DNA of 42,076 nt, taken from PALSA-607 sp036501485 (GTDB lineage Bacteria; Actinomycetota; Actinomycetes; Acidothermales; Acidothermaceae). The notes beneath the pieces were generated by a model that saw only the letters and a list, made by a program, of their open reading frames with translations, did not search any database and was not told where the DNA came from. Below are positions 8,849-16,432 of the stretch, piece after piece. A program made the position numbers and the translations under genes. The stretch covers positions 1-42,076 of the forward strand of contig DASYAG010000053.1 in NCBI GenBank assembly GCA_036501485.1, given 5' to 3'. Numbering within the stretch: position 1 is the first letter of the stretch; the number at the start of each line of letters is the position of its first letter.

Positions 8849-9904
8849 CTAGAGGGCGAACGCCGGCGTCCCTGTGGGCAATGAGATCCGGAAGCTTGCT
8901 CCGCCCGCAGGCGCGTCGAGGACCGCGACCTGCCCGCCGTGCGCCTCGACCAGCCCCTTCACGATGTAAAGGCCGAGCCCAGTGCCGCCGCGGCGACCGG
9001 CTCGCCAGAATCGGCGGAACACCAGGTTGCGAATATCGGCCGCAACGCCGTCGCCCTCGTCGGCCACGGTCAACACGATGCCGTCATCGGAGGCGGCGAT
9101 CGAGACAGTGACCGCTCCAGCGCCGTGGCGAATCGCGTTGTCGACGAGATTGGCCAACACCTGATCGAGCTTGTCGGGATCGAGCCACATCTGCGGCAAC
9201 AAGGTCGCTGCGACCACCTCGAAGCGCTCGGGCGGGTCGCCCGACGCGACGCGACCCGAGATCAACCGTCGCACTGCGGCGGGCACGTCGACGACCTGCT
9301 TGTGCAGTTCGAGGCGACCGGCATCGATGCGCGAAACGTCGAGCAGCTCCGCGATTAAACGGGTGACCCGATCGGCATCGGCGTTGACGGTTTGCAGCAT
9401 CAGCAGCCGCTGCTCGTCGTTGAACCGATCCCACTTGTTCAGCAGCGTCGCAGTGAAGCCCTTGACACTGGTCAACGGCGACCGCAGCTCATGTGCCACC
9501 GTGGAGACCAGATCGGCCCGATCGCGCTCAGCCCGCTCGCGCTCGGTCGCGCCGCGAAAGCTCACGACGAGCTGCTGCACCGGCGCGCGCTTCGCCGAGC
9601 GCACGTAGCGCGCGGTGACGTAGAGCTCGCGTTCGTCAGGCAACATCAGGCGACGCTCGGGCTGGCCGGTGCGAATCGCGAGGCCGTCGTACGGTCGGGT
9701 GCACGCCCACCAATCACGGCCAACCGCGTCGGTCAGCGGGAGAACCTCCCGATAGTCGCGTCCCAGGGTCTCGTCGATGCTGCGGCGCAACAGCACCGAC
9801 CCGGCCAGGTTGACGAGCACGACGGTGCCTGCTTGGTCGGCAATGAGCACGCCGTCGGGCAGTGCGTCGAAGGCGGCCTTCTCGTGCTCGATACCTGCTG
9901 CCAC
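8849..9904 (-). CDS. Orphan cytoplasmic PAS sensor histidine kinase
   Basis: Two-component sensor kinase of 351 residues without membrane helices. Parts: a PAS domain (about 10-115, DALPDGVLIADQAGTVVLVN), a HisKA dimerisation domain with phosphoacceptor His138 in STVAHELRSPLTSVKG, and a HATPase domain with N-box NLVDNAIRHGAG, DEGDGV and G-box GTGLGLYIVKG. I chose the GTG at 9904 because GGAGG lies 7 nt before it; the open frame extends further but without a ribosome site. No response regulator is adjacent. A kinase in this position beside pheST is also found in Streptomyces, so the placement is conserved; signal and partner are unknown. Confidence 0.9.
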   Translation of the reverse strand: MAAGIEHEKAAFDALPDGVLIADQAGTVVLVNLAGSVLLRRSIDETLGRDYREVLPLTDAVGRDWWACTRPYDGLAIRTGQPERRLMLPDERELYVTARYVRSAKRAPVQQLVVSFRGATERERAERDRADLVSTVAHELRSPLTSVKGFTATLLNKWDRFNDEQRLLMLQTVNADADRVTRLIAELLDVSRIDAGRLELHKQVVDVPAAVRRLISGRVASGDPPERFEVVAATLLPQMWLDPDKLDQVLANLVDNAIRHGAGAVTVSIAASDDGIVLTVADEGDGVAADIRNLVFRRFWRAGRRGGTGLGLYIVKGLVEAHGGQVAVLDAPAGGASFRISLPTGTPAFAL

Positions 9905-9994
9905 GACATTGCCTCCTAGCCGGCCTCGCGACCGGTGACGCGTCGGCGACCGGGTGATCAAAACACTACCCACCGATCCGAGCCGTCACTCCCG

Positions 9995-10873
9995 TCACAC
10001 CGATCGGCGCGCGCGGGCCGACGCGTAAAGGCAGACCGCAGCGGCAGCCGCGAGGTTCAAGCTCTCGGCGCGCCCGTAGATCGGCACCCGAACCGCGACG
10101 TCGGCGGCCTGCACGACGTCGGCCGGAAGTCCCCACGCCTCGTTCCCGAAGACCCAGGTCGTCGGCTCCGCGAGGCGGCCATCGCTCTCAAGCTCGTCGA
10201 GGCTGACCGCGTCGGCTCTGCTGTCGGCGGCAAAAACTTGGTGCCCCGATGAGCGCAGCACACTGATGGCCTGGGCGACTGGTTCGCCAACCACAACCGG
10301 CAGGTGAAAAACGCTACCTGCCGAGGCTCGCACGCACTTGCCGTTGTACGGATCGACGGAGTTGTCGCTGAAGACGACGCCCGACGCGCCTGCGGCGTCG
10401 GCTGTGCGCAACACAGTTCCGGCATTGCCAGGGTCGCGGACGGCGGCCAGCAACACAACGAGCGCCGGCACATCCGCGTCGCGGCTGAGCTCTAGTGCCC
10501 TCGCCAACGCGACGTCGATGACGTCGCAGACGGCTACAACACCTTGCGGGGTCACGGTCTCGGACAGCTCACCAAGCACGGCGCCGCTAGCAAGATGAAC
10601 GGGGACGCCGAGGGCAACCGCCCGTTCCATCAGCTCAGGGTGTCGCCCTCGGGCCTCAGCGGTGACGAAGAGTTCACGAACGCCCTTCCCACTTGCTCCC
10701 GCATGGACCTCTGCCGCATAGAGAAGGGCCTCGCGGACAGCCTGTGGCCCCTCGGCCAGGAACGCGCGGTCCTGCTCGCGAAACGACCGCTTCAGCAGCC
10801 GTTTCGCGGCCTTGACCCGCGGTGACCGGACGTCGGTCAGCTCGCTACGCGATCCGGCGACGTCCGGAGACAC
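9995..10873 (-). CDS. SpoU/TrmH-family RNA 2'-O-methyltransferase
   Basis: SAM-dependent 2'-O-ribose methyltransferase of the SPOUT knot class acting on rRNA or tRNA. From the GTG at 10873, 4 nt after the rplT stop, it has 292 residues: an N-terminal substrate-binding domain (LKRSFREQDRAFLAEGPQAV) and a C-terminal SpoU domain with motif 1 VRDPGNAGTVLRTADAAG, motif 2 VFGNEAWGL and motif 3 VPIYGRAESLNLAAAAAV. Continuation of the infC-rpmI-rplT operon suggests a role in ribosome maturation. The exact target nucleotide cannot be assigned from sequence. Confidence 0.92.
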   Translation of the reverse strand: MSPDVAGSRSELTDVRSPRVKAAKRLLKRSFREQDRAFLAEGPQAVREALLYAAEVHAGASGKGVRELFVTAEARGRHPELMERAVALGVPVHLASGAVLGELSETVTPQGVVAVCDVIDVALARALELSRDADVPALVVLLAAVRDPGNAGTVLRTADAAGASGVVFSDNSVDPYNGKCVRASAGSVFHLPVVVGEPVAQAISVLRSSGHQVFAADSRADAVSLDELESDGRLAEPTTWVFGNEAWGLPADVVQAADVAVRVPIYGRAESLNLAAAAAVCLYASARARRSV

Positions 10874-10877
10874 CCGA

Positions 10878-11270
10878 TCAGGCAGCGGTCTCGGCGGCTG
10901 CGACCTGCCCAGCAACCGGCAGGGCCTTGCGCGCGACCTCGACCAGCACCGCGAACGCTGCGTCGTCAGACACCGCGAGCTCCGCGAGGTTCTTGCGGTC
11001 GACCTCGACGCCAGCCGCCTTCAGTCCCTGGATCAGGCGGTTGTAGGTCATGTCGTGCAGCCGCGCGGCCGCGTTGATGCGCTGAATCCACAGCCTGCGG
11101 AAGTCGCCCTTGCGTGCGCGACGGTCACGGTAGCTGTAGGTCGCCGAGTGCAGCAGCTGCTCTTTGGCCTTGCGGTAGAGCCGCGAGCGCTGGCCGCGGT
11201 ACCCGCTTGCCCGCTCGAGGACAACCCGGCGCTTCTTCTGGGCGTTAACCGCCCGCTTCACGCGTGCCAC
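10878..11270 (-). CDS. rplT: 50S ribosomal protein L20
   Basis: Assembly-essential protein of the large subunit binding 23S rRNA. 130 residues from a GTG start; the family signature KKRRVVLERASGYRGQRSRL and the C-terminal RLIQGLKAAGVEVDRKNLAEL region are intact. Third gene of infC-rpmI-rplT, 65 nt after rpmI. A short alanine-rich tail (VAAAETAA) is the only extra. Confidence 0.98.
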   Translation of the reverse strand: MARVKRAVNAQKKRRVVLERASGYRGQRSRLYRKAKEQLLHSATYSYRDRRARKGDFRRLWIQRINAAARLHDMTYNRLIQGLKAAGVEVDRKNLAELAVSDDAAFAVLVEVARKALPVAGQVAAAETAA

Positions 11271-11335
11271 GTGGAAACTCCTTGTTCAGTCCGACACCCG
11301 GGTGGGGCCGGCTCATCGGACGACGAGTGGGCGAA

Positions 11336-11530
11336 CTACAGACCGAGCAGCTTCTTGGCGCGCTTGGCGTCGGGCGCCGATGCGACAACCTCGTTGTTGA
11401 GGCGGCGCGTCAGAGTCGACGGCTTGTGCTCGAGGTAGTGGTTGCGGTGCGCACGGCGCCGCATGACCTTGCCCGTGCCGCTGATCCAAAATCGCTTCTT
11501 GGCACCGCTGTGGGTCTTGTTCTTCGGCAT
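11336..11530 (-). CDS. rpmI: 50S ribosomal protein L35
   Basis: 64-residue basic ribosomal protein beginning MPKNKTHSGAKKRF and containing KVMRRRAHRNHYLEHK, typical of L35. The ATG at 11530 is the family start. It is preceded by AAGGAGACGACGGCGACC, which contains a ribosome site (AAGGAG). It lies between infC and rplT; the infC-rpmI gap of 133 nt is filled largely by an 18-bp tandem array. Confidence 0.97.
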   Translation of the reverse strand: MPKNKTHSGAKKRFWISGTGKVMRRRAHRNHYLEHKPSTLTRRLNNEVVASAPDAKRAKKLLGL

Positions 11531-11557
11531 GGTCGCCGTCGTCTCCTTCATGTCGGT

Positions 11558-11647
11558 AACTGTGCGGTGCGGTCGAACTGTGCGGTGCGGTCGAACTGTG
11601 CGGTGCTGTCGAACTGTGCGGTGCGGTCGAGCTGCGCGGTGAAAACG
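11558..11647 (-). repeat. Tandem repeat, 18-bp unit, about 4 copies plus a degenerate fifth, between infC and rpmI
   Basis: Unit AACTGTGCGGTGCGGTCG occurs at 11558-11575 and 11576-11593, with one change at 11594-11611, again at 11612-11629, and a decayed copy at 11630-11647. It occupies most of the spacer between the infC stop (11664) and the rpmI ATG (11530). It is transcribed in the operon but lies outside both proteins. Confidence 0.95.
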
Positions 11648-11663
11648 GGGTGTCGTCCGGCGG

Positions 11664-12587
11664 TCAGGCTGGTGTCTCGGCGCTGTCCGCTTGCTGGCTG
11701 ACCTTCTTTGCGGCCGGCGCTCTCGGCTTCGGCGGCGCCTTTGGAGCGGCTGCCTTCGCCGGCGCCTTTGCTGGGGCTGCGGGGGCGCGAGGCGTCGGCA
11801 CCTTGGGTGCGGCTGCCTTCGCCGCGGTCTTGGCAGGCGCTGGCGTCTCGACCACGGAGGCTTCCTCGACAAGCGGCGCAGCTGCCGGCTCGACGGGCGA
11901 CGCGGCTGCCACGGCCGGTGAAGCCGCGGTGGGCCGGGGGGTGGATGCCGGTGCTTGTGCCGGGGCGGCTGCTTCTGCCGGTGCTGCCGCTGGCGCGTGC
12001 TCCGTCAGCAACTCGTGCGCGAGATCGTGGTCATCGTGCGCGCGACCAGCAGCTCGCTCCGCCCTGAAGTCGGCCTTCTTCTTGTGCGGGCCCAACACCA
12101 TGATCATGTTTCTGCCGTCGAGCTTGGGTGCCGATTCGACGAAGCCGAGGTCGACGACATCTTCGGCGAGCCGCTGGAGAAGCCGGGCGCCCATCTCGGG
12201 CCGCGATTGCTCGCGACCGCGGAACATGATGGTGATCTTGACCTTGTCGCCTTCCTTGAGGAAGCGCACGACGTGACCCTTTTTGGTCTCGTAGTCGTGC
12301 ACGTCGATCTTCGGTCGGAGCTTCATCTCTTTGATGACGGTCTGCGCCTGGTTCTTGCGGGCCTCGCGGGCTTTCACCGCGGACTCGTATTTGAACTTGC
12401 CGTAGTCCATGAGCTTGGCCACGGGCGGCCTTGCCATGGGAGCGACCTCGACCAGGTCGAGATCTGCTTCTTCGGCTAGACGAAGAGCGTCTTCAATGCG
12501 GACGATGCCGACCTGCTCGCCGTTTGGACCGACGAGCCGAACCTCAGGAACACGGATCCGATCGTTGATGCGGGGCTCGACGCTGAT
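11664..12587 (-). CDS. infC: Translation initiation factor IF-3 with long Ala/Pro/Lys tail and probable AUC start
   Basis: IF-3 controls start-codon fidelity and 30S recycling. Residues 1-171 are a complete IF-3: N-domain EPRINDRIRVPEVRLVG, linker KLMDYGKFKYESAVKAREAR, C-domain KKGHVVRFLKEGDKVKITIM, FRGREQSRPEMG and DGRNMIMVLGPHKKK. About 136 further residues form a low-complexity Ala/Pro/Lys tail. No ATG, GTG or TTG occurs in frame near the conserved N-terminus; an ATC codon at 12585-12587 follows AGGAGG after 4 nt. Rare AUU/AUC starts are a known feature of infC and let IF-3 limit its own synthesis, so I take ATC as initiator. A far-upstream GTG in frame (12824) would add a non-conserved extension through the leader and terminator hairpin and is rejected. 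Confidence 0.93.
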   Translation of the reverse strand: MSVEPRINDRIRVPEVRLVGPNGEQVGIVRIEDALRLAEEADLDLVEVAPMARPPVAKLMDYGKFKYESAVKAREARKNQAQTVIKEMKLRPKIDVHDYETKKGHVVRFLKEGDKVKITIMFRGREQSRPEMGARLLQRLAEDVVDLGFVESAPKLDGRNMIMVLGPHKKKADFRAERAAGRAHDDHDLAHELLTEHAPAAAPAEAAAPAQAPASTPRPTAASPAVAAASPVEPAAAPLVEEASVVETPAPAKTAAKAAAPKVPTPRAPAAPAKAPAKAAAPKAPPKPRAPAAKKVSQQADSAETPA

Positions 12588-12871
12588 GGGACCTCCTACT
12601 GGGTTGGGTAAGAACGATCCGCCGGCGATGCCTGACGCGCACCTCGGCTGGCTGGCCCAGAGACGCAAAAAGCCCCGCACGACGACGCATGCAGGGCTCC
12701 TACGGCAAGGCCAGGCGCCGCCTGCACCGAGGTGCACGCGTCGCCACGTACCGCGGCACGTGGCCGCGGTGGCCGACCGAACCTCATCGACGCGGACGTC
12801 AAAGAGGTGGGAGGAAGCCTCCACTTGCGGATATCACGCCTGAGCGCGATACCGGTCGCTCGCACAGACTA
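12588..12871 (-). promoter_or_regulatory. Long structured leader and putative promoter of infC-rpmI-rplT
   Basis: Between infC and the divergent gene at 12937 there is no gene on either strand. On the minus strand a TCTGAC-N16-TAGTCT pair (12888-12893 and 12866-12871) could be the promoter, giving a leader of about 270 nt. The leader can form ACCGCGG-loop-CCGCGGT, a TGCAC-CTCG-GTGCA hairpin and then a terminator-like stem at 12667-12698. The segment TGCAGG just after the second hairpin could pair with CCTGCA in the terminator's 5' arm, giving an alternative antiterminated fold. This suggests attenuation; the ligand is unknown. Confidence 0.45.
12667..12698 (-). terminator. Intrinsic terminator-like hairpin inside the infC leader
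   Basis: Read on the minus strand, AGCCCTGC pairs with GCGGGGCT (8 bp, one G-U) across a 12-nt loop and is followed directly by TTTTTG. It lies about 80 nt upstream of the infC start codon, within its leader, so it is placed to attenuate rather than end the upstream transcript. Confidence 0.65.
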
Positions 12872-12936
12872 CCAGGCGATCCAGGTCGTCAGAATTGACT
12901 ATTCAACACCGATGCCGCGCCGTGGTTTCGTCACGC

Positions 12937-13563
12937 ATGCGGTTGACGCGTATTCACCTGACCCAGGTTTCCGCCGCGCGCCCGTCGCTATCGCGCGGTC
13001 GCCGCCGATGGGTGGTCCGGCTGGTAGCTGTCGCGGTCATCGGTGGGGGCAGCCTGCTAGGCATGGCCGGGACCGCGGGTGCGACCTTCACGACCAACAC
13101 CACCAACTGTGCTGGATCGGCGACGATCGTCGGCACCGGCTCGGACGCCGGAAAGACCGTCTCCGTCAACGCCAACGACGCCAAGGTGACCATGCTGCGC
13201 GAGGGCGACGTGCACTGGCAGGGAAGCGTCCCAACTGCGATCCACGACAACCAGGGCGACATCGTCATCCATCTCGGCCTGGTCAGCGTCACGGCGAAGA
13301 CGTGGGGCCCGTCGAAGAATGCCTCGAACAAGGTCACCAAATCCGGCGTCGCGAGAATTCCATCGGCGTTGAAGCTGGTGCCCCCAGGCACGTATCACAT
13401 GACCGGCTACAACAGCAGTGACGAAGGCACCTGCGCCGGTTCTATGGACCTGCGCTTTACTGGGTCAATCCTGGCGTCGCCAGTCGGCATCGTCGCCGTC
13501 ATCGGCACCATCCTCGGTGCGATCGGCATCGTCTTCGCCGGCATTGCGAAGGCCCTGCCGTGA
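12937..13563 (+). CDS. Exported, C-terminally membrane-anchored protein of unknown function
   Basis: I do not recognise the family. From the ATG at 12937 (208 residues) the N-terminus has a long basic region ending RGRRRW, a hydrophobic core VVRLVAVAVIGGGSLLGM and a likely signal-peptidase site at GTAGA|TF. The mature domain of about 135 residues is rich in Thr, Ser, Asn and Gly and has two cysteines, in TNCAGS and GTCAGSM, that could form a disulfide joining its ends. A C-terminal hydrophobic helix (VGIVAVIGTILGAIGIVFAG) follows. A TTG at 12895 could add 14 residues. Its TGA overlaps the next gene as GTGA, so the two are probably made together. Confidence 0.8.
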   Translation: MRLTRIHLTQVSAARPSLSRGRRRWVVRLVAVAVIGGGSLLGMAGTAGATFTTNTTNCAGSATIVGTGSDAGKTVSVNANDAKVTMLREGDVHWQGSVPTAIHDNQGDIVIHLGLVSVTAKTWGPSKNASNKVTKSGVARIPSALKLVPPGTYHMTGYNSSDEGTCAGSMDLRFTGSILASPVGIVAVIGTILGAIGIVFAGIAKALP

Positions 13564-13781
13564 AGCGGCGCGGGCGGCCGGTGTTGGGCGCCATCAGCGG
13601 CCTCATCTTCGGCGGGTTCCTGACGATCGACCTGCAGATCCTGAACGTCTGGAAGCTCACCGCCGCGAGCGAGATCGCGCTTCCGCTTATTGGCTTGGCG
13701 ATCGGGCTCGCCCTCGGTCTTACCGGGGTGATTCCGCGGCTGCGGCGCTCCGACCGCGAAGCCCGTACGCCGCAGTACTGA
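13560..13781 (+). CDS. Small two-helix membrane protein of unknown function
   Basis: 73 residues from a GTG start that overlaps the preceding stop by 4 nt. Two hydrophobic segments (about PVLGAISGLIFGGFLTID and ALPLIGLAIGLALGLTGV) with basic ends (MKRRGR, PRLRRSDREAR) suggest a hairpin membrane protein. Coupling to the exported protein implies a shared role at the envelope, but nothing in the sequence names it. Its TGA abuts the convergent hisG stop: the hexamer TGATCA at 13779-13784 provides both stops. Confidence 0.75.
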   Translation: MKRRGRPVLGAISGLIFGGFLTIDLQILNVWKLTAASEIALPLIGLAIGLALGLTGVIPRLRRSDREARTPQY

Positions 13782-14657
13782 TCACTCGACGATCTTCGAG
13801 ATCGCGATCTCGAGAATGTCGCGCGCACCAGCGGCCTTCAACGTCGGGATCAACGTATTCACCCCACGCTTCGGCACCACCGACTCGACCGCGTGCATGT
13901 CGCCAGACGCTAACGCCGTCACTGTCGGAGAGCCCATCGATGGCAACACGGCCAACACCGCCGCCAACTGCGCGTCGTCGACGTTGAGCTTGATGAGGAC
14001 ATTGCCACGCGCCCGCACCGCGCCGCGCAGCAACAACATCACATCGTCCATCGCGGCGCGCTTCTCGACATCGGCGTAGGCCGCTGCATTCGTGATGAGT
14101 TCGGTGCGCGAGGTCAGCAAGGTGTCGATGATTTTCAGACCGTGCTTGCGCAGACTGGTGCCGGTCTCTGTGAGATCGACGATGGCGTCGACGATGTCCG
14201 GCACCTTAGCCTCGGTCGCGCCGTAGCTCGGCACAATCTTGGCCTTCACGCCGATGCTCTCGAAGTAACGCTTGGTGAGTTGCGGGAACTCAGTCGAGAC
14301 ACGAACGCCGTCGGGCAGCTCACTGCCCTTCGTGGCTGCGTGGTCCTTGACGACCGCGAGAACGATCCGCACCGGATTGCTCGTCGCCTTCGAATACTCG
14401 AGCTCACCGACCGACACGACGTCGGCGTCGGTCTCGGTGATCCAGTCGCGCCCGGTGATACCGAGATCGAACAGACCTTGCTCGACGTACGTCGGGATCT
14501 CTTGTGGGCGCAAGAACCGCACGGTGTCAATCCGCGGGTCGTCAATCGACGCGTGGTAGTCGCGATCGGACCCGCGGCTCACCCGCAAGTCAGCGGCTTC
14601 GAACAGTTCCAGCGTGGCGGCTTCGAGCGAGCCCTTGGGCAGAACTAGGGACAGCAC
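13782..14657 (-). CDS. hisG: ATP phosphoribosyltransferase HisG, long form
   Basis: First enzyme of histidine synthesis, condensing ATP and PRPP. 291 residues from a GTG start: the catalytic half begins LSLVLPKGSLEAATLELF and includes LFDLGITGRDWI and DAIVDLTETGTSLRKHGL; the C-terminal third (NVLIKLNVDDAQLAAVLAVL onwards) is the ACT-like regulatory domain of the long, histidine-inhibited form, so no HisZ is needed. It follows ribH by 33 nt. In Streptomyces hisE sits between ribH and hisG; here it is absent. Confidence 0.97.
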   Translation of the reverse strand: MLSLVLPKGSLEAATLELFEAADLRVSRGSDRDYHASIDDPRIDTVRFLRPQEIPTYVEQGLFDLGITGRDWITETDADVVSVGELEYSKATSNPVRIVLAVVKDHAATKGSELPDGVRVSTEFPQLTKRYFESIGVKAKIVPSYGATEAKVPDIVDAIVDLTETGTSLRKHGLKIIDTLLTSRTELITNAAAYADVEKRAAMDDVMLLLRGAVRARGNVLIKLNVDDAQLAAVLAVLPSMGSPTVTALASGDMHAVESVVPKRGVNTLIPTLKAAGARDILEIAISKIVE

Positions 14658-14690
14658 GGTAGTTGCCTCTCGGATTGGGGACGGCGCGGC

Positions 14691-15209
14691 TCAGTTGGCC
14701 GTCGGCCCGCTAAATCCTGGACCGACGGAAGCCTTTCGATGTCGCAGATCGCGCAACACGAGCGCAGAATCCAGCGCGGCCACCGTCGCCTCCCATCCCT
14801 TGTCCTCTGCGCTGCTGGGCAAGCCGCAGCGGTCCAAAGCCTGCGCAAGGTTGTCACAAGTCAACACACCGTTGCCGATCGGGGTGGCGGCGTCCAGCGC
14901 AATACGCGTCAGCCCGGCGGTCACCGCGTCACACACGTAGTCGAAGTGCGGCGTACCGCCCTTGATGACCGCGCCAAGACACACGACCGCGTCGTGGTCG
15001 ACCGAGAGTTGCTGCGCAATCACTGCCAACTCCAATGCACCTGCAACGCGGACGACGGTGGGCTTGGGCACGCCGGAAGCGCGCGCAGCCTCAAGTGCCC
15101 GCGCGAGCAGGCTGTCGACGACTTCGCTGTTCCAGCGGGACGCCACGATGCCCAAGCTCAAGCCCGTCGCAGCGACGGCATCCAGTTCAGGCCGCCCGGT
15201 ACCCGTCAT
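14691..15209 (-). CDS. ribH: 6,7-dimethyl-8-ribityllumazine synthase RibH
   Basis: Condenses 5-amino-6-ribitylaminouracil with dihydroxybutanone phosphate, the penultimate riboflavin step. 172 residues from the ATG at 15209, which overlaps the ribBA TGA as ATGA. Signatures: IVASRWNSEVVDSLLARA, VRVAGALELAV, GAVIKGGTPHFDYVCD, PIGNGVLTCDN and DKGWEA. A longer open frame upstream lies within ribBA and is rejected. Lumazine synthases form pentamers or icosahedral capsids; which applies here is not visible. Confidence 0.96.
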   Translation of the reverse strand: MTGTGRPELDAVAATGLSLGIVASRWNSEVVDSLLARALEAARASGVPKPTVVRVAGALELAVIAQQLSVDHDAVVCLGAVIKGGTPHFDYVCDAVTAGLTRIALDAATPIGNGVLTCDNLAQALDRCGLPSSAEDKGWEATVAALDSALVLRDLRHRKASVGPGFSGPTAN

Positions 15210-16432
15210 TCTGGGTGGCCCGGCAGCAACAGGTCGTGTCCCATCCGGTCCCGCTTGGTCAGCAGGTAGCGCAGGTTGTCGGGGTTGGCGTGCGTCGGCA
15301 ACGGAACCCGACCAACGACCCGCAAGCCCCAACCTTCGAGACCGACCCGCTTCGCCGGGTTGTTCGATAGCAGGCGCATCGACCGCACGCCGAGGTCGAC
15401 CAGTATCTGAGCGCCGGTGCCGTAGTCGCGCGCATCAGCAGGCAGGCCGAGTTCAAGGTTCGCATCGACCGTGTCAGCGCCGCTGTCCTGCAACTGGTAC
15501 GCATGCAGCTTGCGCATGAGCCCGATGCCACGCCCCTCGTGACCGCGGATGTACAAGACAACGCCTCTGCCTTCCGCAGCGATCGCCGACATCGCGGCGT
15601 CGAGCTGCGGACCACAATCGCAGCGCAACGAGCCGAATACATCACCGGTCAGGCACTCGGAGTGCGCCCGGACGAGAACGTTCTCGCCGTCGTCGGCTCC
15701 GCCGACTTCACCCATGACGAGTGCGATCATCTCGGCGCCGTCGAGCAGGCTGCGATATCCGACCGCCCTCCATTCGCCGTGGTAGGTAGGCAATCGAGCC
15801 TCGGCCACCCGCTCGACCGTCGTCTCGTGGCGCCGCCGATACGCGACGAGGTCGGCGATGGACACGATCGCGAGACCGTGCTCGGCGGCGAACTCCATCA
15901 GTCGCGGCAACCGAGCCATCGAACCGTCGTCGTTGACGACCTCGCTGATGACACCAGCCGGTGTCATGCCGGCGAGCACCGCGAGGTCGACCGCCGCCTC
16001 GGTGTGTCCGGCCCGTCGCAACACGCCACCCTCGACTGCGCGCAACGGGAAGACGTGCCCAGGGCGGGTCAGCTCGTACGGCTCGGTCGCCGAATCGGCG
16101 AGGACCCGAATCGTGTGTGCCCGGTCAGCCGCAGAAATTCCGGTCGTCACTCCGCGCCGCGCATCGACCGAGACCGTGTACGCCGTCTGCTTCGCGTCTT
16201 CGTTGCGTGCTGTCATGGGCGGCAGGCCAAGCCGGTCGAGTGTCGCGCTCTTCATTGGCACGCACAGCACGCCGCTGGTGTGTCGCACCATGAACGCGAC
16301 GAGTTCTGGCGTCGCTTTCGATGCGGCAGCGATGAGGTCGCCTTCGTTCTCACGATCCTCGTCGTCGACCACGACAACGGCGCGTCCGGCGGCTATTTCT
16401 TCGATCGCGCGCTCGATCGTGTCGAACGTCAT
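15206..16432 (-). CDS. ribBA: Bifunctional 3,4-dihydroxy-2-butanone 4-phosphate synthase / GTP cyclohydrolase II
   Basis: Supplies both precursors of riboflavin. 408 residues from ATG 16432, which overlaps the pnuX stop as ATGA. The N-terminal RibB half (about 1-200) has VDDEDRENEGDL, MVRHTSG and GHTEAAVDLAVLAG. The C-terminal RibA half has VLVRAHSECLTGDVFGSLRC with the zinc cysteines CLTGD and RCDCG, YIRGHEGRGIGL and the C-terminal LLSNNPAKRVGLEGWG. Both halves look catalytically complete. Confidence 0.97.
   Translation of the reverse strand: MTFDTIERAIEEIAAGRAVVVVDDEDRENEGDLIAAASKATPELVAFMVRHTSGVLCVPMKSATLDRLGLPPMTARNEDAKQTAYTVSVDARRGVTTGISAADRAHTIRVLADSATEPYELTRPGHVFPLRAVEGGVLRRAGHTEAAVDLAVLAGMTPAGVISEVVNDDGSMARLPRLMEFAAEHGLAIVSIADLVAYRRRHETTVERVAEARLPTYHGEWRAVGYRSLLDGAEMIALVMGEVGGADDGENVLVRAHSECLTGDVFGSLRCDCGPQLDAAMSAIAAEGRGVVLYIRGHEGRGIGLMRKLHAYQLQDSGADTVDANLELGLPADARDYGTGAQILVDLGVRSMRLLSNNPAKRVGLEGWGLRVVGRVPLPTHANPDNLRYLLTKRDRMGHDLLLPGHPE

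Noticed and set aside
11558..11647. CRISPR array
   Set aside because: Units are contiguous 18-mers without spacers, and no cas gene is nearby; the other arrays fail for the same reason.
12588..12824. N-terminal extension of IF-3 from an upstream GTG
   Set aside because: The extension is not conserved, passes through the terminator hairpin of the leader, and lacks the strong ribosome site found before ATC.
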